A DNA stretch of 64,000 bases, taken from NCBI RefSeq assembly GCF_002954245.1, contig NZ_PPTG01000048.1, positions 558,001-622,000 on the forward strand, written 5' to 3'. Each line of letters starts with the position of its first letter. Position 1 is the stretch's first letter. A model generated the notes under the pieces. That model saw only the letters and a list, made by a program, of their open reading frames with translations. It did no database searches and was not told the origin of the DNA. Source of the DNA: Cryobacterium aureum (GTDB taxonomy: Bacteria > Actinomycetota > Actinomycetes > Actinomycetales > Microbacteriaceae). This document shows positions 1-7,952 of this stretch, in pieces. The translations under genes were made by a program, and so were the position numbers.

Positions 1-2304
1 CTTGCACCGGTGAAGAAGACGGTCACTGTGGTTGGCGAACTCGATGATCGCACCCAGCCCTCCAGCGGTCAGACTCTGTTCGGATTTCCCGGAACCTTCG
101 GCGGAGACACAGGCGCCGAGAACAATCCGGGAGCGTACACCTACCTTCCAGACACGATTGTTGACTGGGCACAAGTTCAAAAGCTGAACGAGCACGGCAT
201 TGTCGCGCTCTCGCGTGATGTCTTCGAAAATCCGCCTCCGGCTGCCGCGCCTCCCGCCGTGAGCGACGTTAACGCCCTCGGCACCTGGATCGTGGTCGCC
301 GGGTTGATCATGGGATTCGGTCTCCTCGAAGTGATGCTCCTCGCGGGTGCCGCATTCGCAGTAGGTGCCAGGGCCCAGGAGCGTTCGCTTGCGACGGTCG
401 CCAGCGTCGGCGCGAACCGTTCGACCATCTTCTCGATCATCGCGGCAAATGGCGTTGTCCTCGGCGCGCTCGGCGGCATCGCGGGGGCAGGAGTCGGCAT
501 TGGAGCTGGCTCGGTGTTCATGCTGCTCACCGACGACGGCAGCGCGACCATGTACTTCGGCTACCACCTCTGGTGGCCCGCCATGATCGGCATCGCCATC
601 TTCGCCATCTTAATCGGATGGGCCGGCGCCGTCGTTCCCGCAATCCGCGCTTCGAAACTCGACGTGATCGCTGCTTTGCGCGGTGCCAGACGTCGCTCCA
701 ACCCGAGCAAACGACGACCGATCATTGGCATCATCGCCGTGCTGGTCGGGATTTCCATAACGCTCTTTGGCGGCATTCTGAACATCGTTCTGGCCGATCA
801 GGGCTTCCTCGACTCCACGGGCGTACTTTACGGGGCGCTGTTCGCAATGTTGCTCTCGGGGCCGATCCTGGCTCAGCTCGGTCTACTCCTATGCAGCGGA
901 CTCGTACTCCGACTCCTCGCGCGACTGCTCTCGAAAAAAGGAGTCGCTGCCCGACTGGCATCCCGAGATGCCGCACGCAATACCGGCCGAAGCATTCCTG
1001 CCTTGGCCGTGATCATGACCACGGTATTCGCCGCCGTCTTCGCCATGACGATGATGACGAGTAACGAAACGACCAACCGCGACAACTATCAGTATTCGAC
1101 CATGCCAGGACAGGTGCGGCTGACGCTCAACTATCGGGATCAGGAGACACGCACAGATACGACTTTTGCCAAGCCGGACGCGTTCGTCGCTGCGGCACGG
1201 GCCTCCGTGGACGTCGACACGGTGCGCACGCTCATGAGCGTCGCGGATCCTCGACGCCCGGTGTCGCTGGACACTCGACTGTCCGACACAGAGGCGGCTC
1301 AACTCGTGCCCGCTCTCGCTCTCCCTCCGGCCAACCGGTGCTCCGCCATATCCGCGTGGGATGGTCCGCTAACGAACCAGGCTGCGCGAAAGGCCTTGAA
1401 GGAGATGGAAGCCGACTGGCGGTGTCAGCACTCGTTCGTCACGAGCGGCATCGTTGCTTTTGGTGGCCAAGACCACATCATGGTCGGCGATGAGACCGAT
1501 CTGGCGCTCGTCCTGGGTTCGGAACCAACCCAAGCGGCCAAGGATGCGCTGGCGAATGGCGAAGCAGTCTCGCTCTATCCGGAGTATCTGGCCGACGGCA
1601 AGGTGACGATGGCATGGTGGACGGCCGCATCGTGGCAGGAGTCCTATAGAGAGGACCATTTCGGCGAGGGAATGGGTGACGGCGCAAAAAGCGTGAGCAT
1701 CAACGCGGTGGTCAACGAGGCCGCCCTTCCGATCAACTTCGGCATATTCATCTCCGAGCAGACCGCTCAGAAGCTCGGGCTCGACTATGCCGATTCGATA
1801 GTTCTCGCCTCCACCACCTCACTGCCGACAGATAGCCAAACGGATGCGCTCAACGCGGCGATTGGCACGCTGATCCAACAACCCGGTCAATACTGGGCCG
1901 AAGTGGAGCGCGGGCCGACGACCGCATCAGACGCCCTGTCCTGGGGGCTCCTGGGCTTGAGCGCACTGATTGCCGTCGGCGCGGCTGCCGTGGCGATCGG
2001 GCTCGCACGCTTCGACGGGCGTCGTGACCAGGCGACGCTGGCGGCAGTTGGTAGCAGTCCGCGCGTGCAGCGCGGATTCGGATTCTGGCAAGCCGTGATG
2101 ATTGCCGGAACCGGAGCTGTCCTGGGCGCTGCCATCGGGCTAATCCTACCGATCGCGCTGACGCTTCCGGGGTCCGGAACCTCCTTCGCGGCGCCGTGGC
2201 TGCTCATCATCACCATTGCCATCCTCTTGCCGTTTGCCATCGCCTGCGTAAGCTGGCTCTTCCCCGGTCGAAAAGCTCAGGTGTACCGAGCCGTAATCGA
2301 GTAA
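1..2304 (+). CDS. FtsX-type ABC transporter permease (5' end outside window)
   Basis: Membrane permease of the MacB/FtsX class, the transmembrane half of an ABC exporter or of an ATP-driven periplasmic machine. The reading frame is open to the first base of the window, and the N-terminal membrane helix expected before the extracytoplasmic domain is missing, so the gene starts upstream; the GTG at 10 is probably internal. Counting from that GTG, a hydrophobic segment near residues 92-115 begins the first FtsX core (ERSLATVASVGANRS, then two more helices). A long extracytoplasmic stretch follows, and a second FtsX core near residues 625-764 repeats the theme (DQATLAAVGSSPRVQ). The two-core layout is typical of about 800-900 residue actinobacterial permeases. 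An ATPase gene would be expected upstream. The substrate cannot be told. Confidence 0.85.
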   Translation, partial: LAPVKKTVTVVGELDDRTQPSSGQTLFGFPGTFGGDTGAENNPGAYTYLPDTIVDWAQVQKLNEHGIVALSRDVFENPPPAAAPPAVSDVNALGTWIVVAGLIMGFGLLEVMLLAGAAFAVGARAQERSLATVASVGANRSTIFSIIAANGVVLGALGGIAGAGVGIGAGSVFMLLTDDGSATMYFGYHLWWPAMIGIAIFAILIGWAGAVVPAIRASKLDVIAALRGARRRSNPSKRRPIIGIIAVLVGISITLFGGILNIVLADQGFLDSTGVLYGALFAMLLSGPILAQLGLLLCSGLVLRLLARLLSKKGVAARLASRDAARNTGRSIPALAVIMTTVFAAVFAMTMMTSNETTNRDNYQYSTMPGQVRLTLNYRDQETRTDTTFAKPDAFVAAARASVDVDTVRTLMSVADPRRPVSLDTRLSDTEAAQLVPALALPPANRCSAISAWDGPLTNQAARKALKEMEADWRCQHSFVTSGIVAFGGQDHIMVGDETDLALVLGSEPTQAAKDALANGEAVSLYPEYLADGKVTMAWWTAASWQESYREDHFGEGMGDGAKSVSINAVVNEAALPINFGIFISEQTAQKLGLDYADSIVLASTTSLPTDSQTDALNAAIGTLIQQPGQYWAEVERGPTTASDALSWGLLGLSALIAVGAAAVAIGLARFDGRRDQATLAAVGSSPRVQRGFGFWQAVMIAGTGAVLGAAIGLILPIALTLPGSGTSFAAPWLLIITIAILLPFAIACVSWLFPGRKAQVYRAVIE

Positions 2305-2378
2305 TCGGTGCCCGTCGGGCCGCCCCGCGAACCGCCAGAACTACTTCACACGCCAACAGCATTGCGGTCTTGCGATGT

Positions 2379-2410
2379 GCCCGAAGTCGAACCCTCTGCG
2401 GGACGCCTGA
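2379..2410. repeat. GAACC-core hairpin repeat, copy A
   Basis: Short inverted repeat between the convergent ends of the permease and LysR genes: CCCG at 2381-2384 pairs with CGGG at 2400-2403 around the core TCGAACCCTCTG. It is one of about nine related copies in the first 15 kb. Its 3' flank (GACGCCTGAG) is shared with the 66-bp repeats at 7732 and 9248. Confidence 0.55.
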
Positions 2411-2428
2411 GGTTGAAGACGTATCCGG

Positions 2429-3346
2429 CTACACGGTAGGCGGTCGCCGGGTGAGGCTCATGGCGATCGTCCTGATCTGCGATAGGACTGCCTTCACGTT
2501 GTTTCGCTCGAGTGTTTCGGGTCGAGCGAGGCAGTCGATGTGCCGGCCCAGCCCGGGATGGGCGAGCGGACGCAGGACGAGGTCCGGGTGGTCGTGGATG
2601 TCGGTTGTGTACCGCGGCATCAGGGCGATGCAGCCGCTTGCTTCGACAACAGCGGCAGCAACGAGGAACTCGTTGATCCGGTGCAGGATGCGTGCTTCGC
2701 TGCCGCCGATGCCCGCAATCACGGTGATAGCTTGCTCGAGCGGGAAGCCTTCCTGCACTGCCACCCATGCCTCGTCGTGGAGATCCGCGGGTTCGATCGC
2801 AACTTTCGCTGCTAGTCGGTGATCGCGCCGGACGGCAATGTCCAGAGGCTCGAACAGGAGAGGTTCCACACGCACGGACCCTGGCCATGACGGGCTGCCG
2901 ACCAGCCGGTGCGCGAGGACGAGATCATGTTCGGCCGTGAGAGGGGGGAAATTTTCCTGAGCCACGTCGAAATCGCTCAGCCGGACGTCAGGCTGATCGG
3001 AGCTGTTCAAGGCGGTGATCAGTGGACCGAAGACCGCCCGGCCCGCACTGTGGAAGGCCGCCACTGAAACGGTGCCCAACGGGTCGCCCTGAAAGCGTGC
3101 TACTGCCTGTCCGGCGCGTTCGAGCGCCACTTCCACATCGATCGCTGCCAACGCTAGGGCGCGCCCCGCATCGGTGAGTGCCGTCCGCCGTCCGTACTTG
3201 AACGTCAACGGGACGGCTGAGTGACGTTGCAAGGCGCTGATCTGTTGCGAGACCGACGACGGCGTGACGTATAGCGCCGCAGCGACGGCGGCAATACTGC
3301 CCCGGTCACCCAACTCTCTCAATGCGCGAAGCTGACCTAGTTCCAT
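2429..3346 (-). CDS. LysR-family transcriptional regulator
   Basis: A 305-residue LysR-type DNA-binding regulator. The N-terminal winged helix-turn-helix covers about residues 1-60 (SIAAVAAALYVTPSSVSQQI is the helix-turn-helix), followed by the linker helix and a two-lobed effector-binding domain to the C-terminus. It is divergent from the EamA exporter at 3419 with only 72 bases between the starts, the usual LysR layout, so it probably controls that exporter in response to an unknown ligand. On its own strand, TAGTTT (3353-3358) ends 6 bases before the ATG, which suggests a leaderless mRNA. The recognition helix and length are normal for the family. The ligand is unknown. Confidence 0.9.
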   Translation of the reverse strand: MELGQLRALRELGDRGSIAAVAAALYVTPSSVSQQISALQRHSAVPLTFKYGRRTALTDAGRALALAAIDVEVALERAGQAVARFQGDPLGTVSVAAFHSAGRAVFGPLITALNSSDQPDVRLSDFDVAQENFPPLTAEHDLVLAHRLVGSPSWPGSVRVEPLLFEPLDIAVRRDHRLAAKVAIEPADLHDEAWVAVQEGFPLEQAITVIAGIGGSEARILHRINEFLVAAAVVEASGCIALMPRYTTDIHDHPDLVLRPLAHPGLGRHIDCLARPETLERNNVKAVLSQIRTIAMSLTRRPPTV

Positions 3347-3418
3347 AAGTTCAAACTAAACCATTCGTCACGAAACTCCTTTCTTGTCTTACGCGAGGTC
3401 AAACTGGACGATTGAGGA

Positions 3419-4360
3419 ATGACTGTTCTACTCAGCCGATTCCGTGTCGACCTGCTCCTACTCCTGGTCGCCGCATCGTGGGGATCGACATACCTCGTAG
3501 CCAAAGAACTGGTCACGCCAAATTCCGTGGTGGCACTCCTCGCGCTACGCATGATGCTCGCCGCTGCCATCATGGCGGCAATCGTGGCCGCAAGGCGGAA
3601 CCGTGTGACCGCAGCAGAGCTGCGGGTGGGGGTGATCCTCGGGATTGTGTTGGCTGCTGTGTTTGCCTTCGAAACTTTCGGGATAGTCCATACGTCAGCC
3701 ACGAATGCCGGACTCATAATCAGCCTGACGATCGTCTTCACCCCAATTCTTGATTCCGCGGCATCCGGTCGACGGCTGCCCGGCAGGTTTTTCTTCGCCG
3801 CCATGATTGCCATCACCGGAGTCGCACTTCTCGCCAGCAACGGCGCATTCCAACCGCCGAGCCTTGGCGACCTACTCATCCTCGTTGCGGCAATCGTTCG
3901 CGCCCTCCACGTCACCACGATGTTCAAACTCACGATCAACAAACCGATGGACTCGCTTCACCTCACCACGGTGCAACTGGCCACCTGCGCGACGCTCTTC
4001 TCGGCGACGTCACTGTTCTACGGGGAAGCGATCCCGCACTTCCTTGCCCAGCTCGACGCCAGACGTACAGTCCTCTTCCTCTACCTCGTTCTCGCCTGCA
4101 CAGTCTTCGCCTTCCTAGTACAAACCTGGGCGGTCCGGCGCACATCGCCATCCAGAGTCAGCCTCCTCCTCGGAACCGAGCCAATCTGGGCCACAATCGT
4201 CGGGATCACGATCGCTCACGACAGCGTGGCACCCGCCGGATATTTCGGTATCGCCCTTATCCTCGCCGGAACAACGTGGGGCCGCTCCATCGAGCAAAGG
4301 CACCGCCTCAACGTCAACCCACCCGACCGCCAAGAGTCACGAGTGTCGACTACAAAATGA
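3419..4360 (+). CDS. EamA/DMT-superfamily transporter
   Basis: A 313-residue inner-membrane carrier of the drug/metabolite transporter superfamily, with about ten hydrophobic segments in two EamA repeats (residues about 8-140 and 150-290). The family exports amino acids, nucleobases, drugs or other metabolites by proton exchange. The start is supported by GAGGA immediately before the ATG (TTGAGGAATG, tight spacing). It diverges from the LysR gene, whose product is the likely regulator. The short hydrophilic tail after residue 290 is rich in basic residues. The substrate cannot be inferred. Confidence 0.88.
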   Translation: MTVLLSRFRVDLLLLLVAASWGSTYLVAKELVTPNSVVALLALRMMLAAAIMAAIVAARRNRVTAAELRVGVILGIVLAAVFAFETFGIVHTSATNAGLIISLTIVFTPILDSAASGRRLPGRFFFAAMIAITGVALLASNGAFQPPSLGDLLILVAAIVRALHVTTMFKLTINKPMDSLHLTTVQLATCATLFSATSLFYGEAIPHFLAQLDARRTVLFLYLVLACTVFAFLVQTWAVRRTSPSRVSLLLGTEPIWATIVGITIAHDSVAPAGYFGIALILAGTTWGRSIEQRHRLNVNPPDRQESRVSTTK

Positions 4361-4754
4361 AGAGGACGAGCAGCGGGAACTGTCTGAAACGCTAGTCCGC
4401 GATCGGCACATCCGAGTCATCCAGCGCGCGTTCCAGTCCCAGTCAGGGAACCCTGAACGGGCAGCAACCCCTGAGAATCTGATCTCGGCCGAGGGACCTG
4501 GATTGGGCAACCCGGCCCCTTCACCGAAGGCGCCCTGGAGCCCGAGAATCGGAGGCAATCCGGAGAGGTCGCGCTCCTGCAGCGCAGCCGTAGCTGCTCG
4601 TCCAGACCACGTCGACTGATCGAAGGCTCGGACTCGCGCAATGTAAATTCCTCAGACAGCCAAAACCGTCCGCACGAGTTCGAAGAGTCGCTCGACCGGG
4701 ACCTCGCGCCGACATTGGAAAGCGTTCAACGTTTCGCCATAAAATGACGCCACA
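4361..4754. other. gene-free stretch with one hairpin
   Basis: No convincing gene in about 390 bases downstream of the EamA exporter; open frames here are short and lack family features. It contains hairpin copy B (4436-4462). The stretch may hold decayed gene sequence, because a copy of the start of the next gene lies at its right edge. Confidence 0.5.
4436..4462. repeat. GAACC-core hairpin repeat, copy B
   Basis: Inner stem TCAGGG (4443-4448) pairs with CCCTGA (4451-4456) across a two-base loop; outer CCC (4438-4440) pairs with GGG (4459-4461). The apical core GGGAACCC keeps the family signature, but the inner stem sequence differs from the other copies. Confidence 0.55.
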
Positions 4755-4792
4755 CGCGGCTGGCGCTCATGGCGTCCCACCTGAGTTCAGGC
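4755..4792 (-). pseudogene. remnant copy of the start of the adjacent gene
   Basis: These 38 bases match 5308-5345, the translation-start region of the hypothetical gene 4787-5335, with only a few mismatches (both read CGCGGCTGGCGCTCATGG and then GTCCCAC). The copy lies at the 3' end of that gene in the same orientation, and similarity stops abruptly after the first codons. It looks like what is left of a tandem paralogue, or the scar of a recombination. Confidence 0.5.
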
Positions 4793-5335
4793 CAATGCGG
4801 CCAACTCTTCCCGCACCCATGAAGACAACGTGTCAACTGCCACCTCGCGCCCAGACAGAACAATGCCGAGCGCTTCTTTATATACGACATCACGCACGGG
4901 AAGAGGTCGCCCTCTCCCCACCTCCAGCATCGTCAACCCATTCCTGAAATCACGCTTGTGGCCCTTATAAATCACCCAGTGCGCATCGGGGATAGCGGTA
5001 GTCAACACTTCACCGAGATATGCCTGCACCTCATTGATCAGTTCAAGCTGACTTGACGTGAATGGACCGCTTCCCGGAACACCGCTCTCGGCTGTGGGTC
5101 TTGCCGGGTCCCACCAAGACGGCAGATCAGCCGTTCCCATCTCTTTCGGTTCCTTGATGTGCATCAGGAACCATTCGTTCACGGCGTCCAGGCTTTCGAC
5201 GCTGCCGTCAAGTTGCGGATCGCCCGGCCCGCTCAACCGATTCCGAAGATGCGCCTCCGCCGGTTTCAACTCCCGGACATATGCCTCATGTAATTCCTCG
5301 CGCTTTTCGCGGCTGGCGCTCATGGTGTCCCACAT
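4787..5335 (-). CDS. hypothetical protein (182 aa)
   Basis: Unrecognised soluble protein of 182 residues with no signal peptide or membrane segment. It is mostly charged and helical, with a tryptophan-rich middle (LPSWWDP) and a C-terminal part reading WVIYKGHKRDF and RGRPLPVRD. Residue composition looks coding. Start choice is open between ATG 5335 and ATG 5323 (four codons later, MSASREKREE); neither has a strong Shine-Dalgarno. The first 38 bases around the start are duplicated at 4755-4792. It stands alone between intergenic hairpins, so context gives no function. Confidence 0.6.
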   Translation of the reverse strand: MWDTMSASREKREELHEAYVRELKPAEAHLRNRLSGPGDPQLDGSVESLDAVNEWFLMHIKEPKEMGTADLPSWWDPARPTAESGVPGSGPFTSSQLELINEVQAYLGEVLTTAIPDAHWVIYKGHKRDFRNGLTMLEVGRGRPLPVRDVVYKEALGIVLSGREVAVDTLSSWVREELAALA

Positions 5336-5604
5336 GATCTCAGGCTACCCAAAGGGTGAAAAGGATGACGAAGCGCTCAAGCCGCTCGAGCAGAGCGACG
5401 TCATGAGGCCGGAGCCCGGCCAATCGGGGTCGAGAAAATCCGGTCTTCACGGGGCGTCCGTCTCCACGTGATGTTGCCCAGCAAGTTCATTCTTTAAAGA
5501 ACGTTCAACGCATCCGGCACAACTATCGATGCACACTGACCTCTGAACATCCCCACGTTCGGGGAAATCGTCAGGGAGACCGGCTGCAACAGTCTGCACG
5601 GACG

Positions 5605-5630
5605 GCCCGCAAGACGAACCCTCTGCGGGC
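5605..5630. repeat. GAACC-core hairpin repeat, copy C
   Basis: GCCCGCA (5605-5611) pairs perfectly with TGCGGGC (5624-5630) over a 12-base loop containing GAACCCT. It sits just past the stop codon of the DoxX gene (minus strand) and could also act as its transcription end, although no T-run follows. Confidence 0.6.
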
Positions 5631-5633
5631 GTG

Positions 5634-5993
5634 TCATAAGAGAAACCCGAAGAGCAGGGTCGCGATGGCGAATGCCATGAAGCCCAGGCAATTGATCCAT
5701 AGCTCTGTGCCGAGGAAGCGCGCGCGGATGTGGGCTACGACTGCGGACGAGAAATAGACGATGACGCCAACCGTGGCTGCTAGGCCGATTCCTGGAATGG
5801 CGAGCCCGACGAGCAGCCCGGTGACGGCGAGGGATTTGATGACGATGAGCGTCCACCACCACTGGCGCGGAAACCCCACTCCGTTCAAGCAGTCGCGGAT
5901 GAACTTTGGCGGCTTGATTGACATGCCGACGTCGACTGCTAGGGCTGCAGCAAGGGCAACTTCCAGCCACCAGGGCTCGGGGAGCGGATCCAT
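5634..5993 (-). CDS. DoxX-like membrane protein
   Basis: A 119-residue protein with four predicted membrane helices, typical of the small DoxX-like family: short N-terminus, helix 1, the motif around RDCLNGVGFPRQ, then three helices to the C-terminus. DoxX-like proteins are linked to redox or thiol stress, but the reaction is not established. ATG 5993 is preferred over the upstream TTG 6002 because GGAAAGG lies 9 bases before it; it begins directly after the TGA of the TetR gene (TGAAATG), so the two genes form an operon with coupled translation. It is therefore probably the target of that repressor. Confidence 0.75.
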   Translation of the reverse strand: MDPLPEPWWLEVALAAALAVDVGMSIKPPKFIRDCLNGVGFPRQWWWTLIVIKSLAVTGLLVGLAIPGIGLAATVGVIVYFSSAVVAHIRARFLGTELWINCLGFMAFAIATLLFGFLL

Positions 5994-5994
5994 T

Positions 5995-6585
5995 TCAGGC
6001 AACCTTTCCGTTGACGAGGTAGCGCACCGTTTTCTCGAGCTCAGTCAGGGTGCTGTCCGGTTTTGAATTACCCTGGCCCGCCCAGATGAAGACTTCACCG
6101 AGATATGCGCGGTGCATGATGCGGGCTGTCGCGGAGGCATTTGTCGCAGGGTGGCCAGCGCGAGTGAGTACGTCCGACACCTGTTTTATGAGTACGCCGG
6201 TCAACTCGGCAAAGATCACCGACGGGTGTTTCCCGCCAACAAGAATGGCAGTGTAAGCGCGCGCCAAATCTGGCTGTGCTGCGAAGAATCGTACAAACGA
6301 ACCGAGTATGTCGATGATCTCTGCAGCAGGGTCCTGCGCGATCGGCGCGTCATAAGGCGAGGGCTGGATGCTGGCGATCTTCCGATCGAAGATCTCCACG
6401 AGCAGGCCATTCTTGTCGGCAACAGCCATCACAGTGCCAACGCTGACCGCAGCGCTTGCGGCGATCTGTCGAATGGTTGTGGACGCAAAACCGTGCCGCA
6501 CAAATAAGTCCTCAGCAGCGCTCAGAACTTTCATGCGTGACGTGTCGCGTGCTTGAGCCCTTGAGTGAACGTGTTCGGTGAACAT
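5995..6585 (-). CDS. TetR/AcrR-family repressor
   Basis: A 196-residue TetR-type repressor. Residues about 17-63 form the DNA-binding domain: a first helix (KVLSAAEDLFVRHG), then the helix-turn-helix TTIRQIAASAAVSVGTVMA. The remaining helical domain binds an unknown ligand. The frame is open to 6759, but ATG 6585 is chosen because it lies 6 bases after a perfect TATAAT, and the first helix starts 17 residues later as is normal for the family. It is translated into the DoxX gene with no gap. A palindromic site lies across its own start, so autorepression is likely. Confidence 0.85.
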   Translation of the reverse strand: MFTEHVHSRAQARDTSRMKVLSAAEDLFVRHGFASTTIRQIAASAAVSVGTVMAVADKNGLLVEIFDRKIASIQPSPYDAPIAQDPAAEIIDILGSFVRFFAAQPDLARAYTAILVGGKHPSVIFAELTGVLIKQVSDVLTRAGHPATNASATARIMHRAYLGEVFIWAGQGNSKPDSTLTELEKTVRYLVNGKVA

Positions 6586-6597
6586 GTTCAGATTATA
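6566..6597 (-). promoter_or_regulatory. leaderless promoter and putative TetR operator
   Basis: On the minus strand TATAAT (6592-6597) is followed after six bases by the repressor ATG, as in leaderless transcripts. The perfect 12-base palindrome TGAACATGTTCA (6579-6590) covers the start codon, and a second near-palindrome GAACGTGTTC (6567-6576) follows at a 13-base period. Paired palindromes at the transcription start are what a TetR dimer-of-dimers would need. No clear -35 box is seen. Confidence 0.6.
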
Positions 6598-6662
6598 GCT
6601 CCCCTTTTCAAGGCGATATGGCGATCGTGTCGTCGGCGAGGTGACGGAATTGGTTCGGTGCC

Positions 6663-6694
6663 GCCCGTAAGCCGGAAGTCCACCGGCACACCTG
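6663..6694. repeat. possible diverged hairpin repeat, copy J
   Basis: GTGCCG and CGGCAC form outer arms around a middle (CCCGTAAGCCGGAAGTCC) that resembles copy I at 14852. The GAACC core is degenerate, so membership is tentative. Confidence 0.3.
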
Positions 6695-6720
6695 GGCATA
6701 CGATCGCTGGCTCTGAGTCC

Positions 6721-6749
6721 GTTCCCGAAAGGGGAACCCCTTGCGGGAC
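6721..6749. repeat. GAACC-core hairpin repeat, copy D
   Basis: Outer TCCCG (6723-6727) pairs with CGGGA (6744-6748); inner AAGGGG (6729-6734) pairs with CCCCTT (6737-6742) around AA. The inner stem differs from copies B, E, G and H but stays fully paired, which is the best sign that pairing is under selection. Confidence 0.6.
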
Positions 6750-6813
6750 GGCGGGTCAAGGTTATTTACGATGGAGTCAGAAAGTCCACGGATTGCAACC
6801 AATGAGCGCCGCA

Positions 6814-6860
6814 TGTCAATTCACGGTTGACAAATGCGCCAGTCAATCTAAGATTGACAC
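6814..6860 (+). promoter_or_regulatory. leaderless promoter with two inverted-repeat operators
   Basis: TTGACA (6827-6832), 16 bases, TAAGAT (6849-6854), 6 bases, then ATG 6861: a good housekeeping-type promoter with no leader. Two perfect inverted repeats overlap it: TGTCAA (6814-6819)/TTGACA (6827-6832) around the -35 box, and GTCAATCT (6842-6849)/AGATTGAC (6851-6858) across the -10 box. All four half-sites share GTCAA/TTGAC, so one dimeric repressor could bind both. The HTH protein of the same operon (7070-7663) is a candidate. Confidence 0.65.
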
Positions 6861-7073
6861 ATGGTTCACGACAATTCGGCCCTAAAATCTCGGGCAGCAT
6901 TCACCGCTACATTTATCGCGCTTGCTTCCGTTGGCATCGCCCTTTCCACGCTTCTCGTTGCTTCCATTGTGATCAAGAGCATATTGATCGTCGTCGCCGT
7001 GTTGCTGCTCGGCGCAGCGGGGGCTTCCCTTGCAGTAGTGATCGCACCCGCCAAGCCACCCCGCGACCAGTGA
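6861..7073 (+). CDS. small two-helix membrane protein
   Basis: A 70-residue hydrophobic protein with two predicted membrane helices (about residues 12-35 and 38-61) and a short basic tail (APAKPPRDQ). No family is recognised. The ATG is placed six bases after TAAGAT, so the mRNA is probably leaderless. The stop codon overlaps the GTG start of the next gene by four bases (GTGA), which couples their translation and suggests the two products work together. The strong promoter and paired operators upstream suggest tight control. Confidence 0.65.
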   Translation: MVHDNSALKSRAAFTATFIALASVGIALSTLLVASIVIKSILIVVAVLLLGAAGASLAVVIAPAKPPRDQ

Positions 7074-7663
7074 ACGAAGAACCCGAGCAGACCGACGACG
7101 GCCTGCGTCGCGCCCTGTCAGACGCAATTGCGTCAGTCGATTCAACTCTGGCGGGGCGCCTTGAACACGAGCCCGACTCCTATCTTGACCTCATCGATCT
7201 GACATCCCGGAGCGCTGAGGAAATAGCTCAGCTTTTGCAGTTTGCAGTCGCATCCGCTCGTCAGGCGAGCGTGAGCTGGGAGCGCATCGGGCAGCAACTT
7301 GGCATGAGTCGGCAAGCAGCTCAGCAGAGATTCGGGCGGGTTCTCGACAGTACCGACACTCATTCTTCTGACCAGAAACGTCGACTTTATCCCTTGACGG
7401 CGTTTGACGAGATGGACGCGCTAGCCGAAGCTGGACGCACTGGGTGGCATTCAATTAGCTACGGAATGTACTTCCACGACGTCATCCAATCTAATGAGCA
7501 ATGGGAACACCTCCGAGTCGCGGCATTCGGATCCAGCCGACACCGATTAGAGGGTGAAGGATGGCATCGAATAGGAACAATGTGGTTTCCATGGGCTTAC
7601 TATGCTCGTCCCACGGGAAGGCCCATTGAAGCAGACGGTGCGCCCGCTGATCCAACCGCCTAG
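7070..7663 (+). CDS. HTH-domain protein coupled to the small membrane protein
   Basis: A 197-residue soluble protein starting at GTG 7070, inside the previous stop (GTGA overlap). Residues about 67-90 (SWERIGQQLGMSRQAAQQRF) look like a sigma-region-4-like helix-turn-helix, a type common in small actinobacterial proteins of unknown function. The C-terminal 90 residues hold aromatic-rich sequence (GWHSISYGMYFHDVI, WFPWAYYARP) of unknown role. The frame is open further upstream to 6827, but the overlap-coupled GTG fits better. It may bind the inverted repeats in front of its own operon; this is inference. Confidence 0.65.
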   Translation: MNEEPEQTDDGLRRALSDAIASVDSTLAGRLEHEPDSYLDLIDLTSRSAEEIAQLLQFAVASARQASVSWERIGQQLGMSRQAAQQRFGRVLDSTDTHSSDQKRRLYPLTAFDEMDALAEAGRTGWHSISYGMYFHDVIQSNEQWEHLRVAAFGSSRHRLEGEGWHRIGTMWFPWAYYARPTGRPIEADGAPADPTA

Positions 7664-7731
7664 CCGAACTTCGGTTCCTAGGTGAGCACCTGGCGGCAAT
7701 CTTGGCGCCGGTCGTCCTCTGCCCGCACGGG

Positions 7732-7797
7732 GAACGACGACCGGGACGCCTGAGCAGGCGATCGCCAGCTTTGTTCAGATCCCGTAGGTGGAACCCT
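7732..7797. repeat. 66-bp intergenic repeat, copy 1
   Basis: Identical over 66 bases to 9248-9313. It contains the perfect palindrome GCCTGAGCAGGC with a two-base centre, and at its right end enters a GAACC-core hairpin (7780-7805). Copies lie immediately upstream and downstream of the sigma-factor operon in the same orientation. Confidence 0.9.
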
Positions 7798-7805
7798 CAC
7801 CGGGA
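7780..7805. repeat. GAACC-core hairpin repeat, copy E
   Basis: Outer TCCC (7780-7783) pairs with GGGA (7802-7805); inner GGTG (7787-7790) pairs with CACC (7798-7801) around the loop GAACCCT. It overlaps the right end of the 66-bp repeat, and the CACC arm lies outside the identical block. Confidence 0.6.
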
Positions 7806-7952
7806 CGGACGTGATCGGCTCGCTTGCGCGCTGAGCAGTACGGAAAAATCGTGGCGGACGCCAGTCGCGGTCCAATTGAGTGTGGGCCGTCGTCGTTTCG
7901 GCGCCAGGTGGACATATTCAGTGTGTAGACATCCCCGATGTAAGGAGTTCCT

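Noticed and set aside
5490..5501. Perfect 12-base palindrome TTCTTTAAAGAA
   Set aside because: It lies over 130 bases from any gene start and has no second copy nearby, so no role can be supported.
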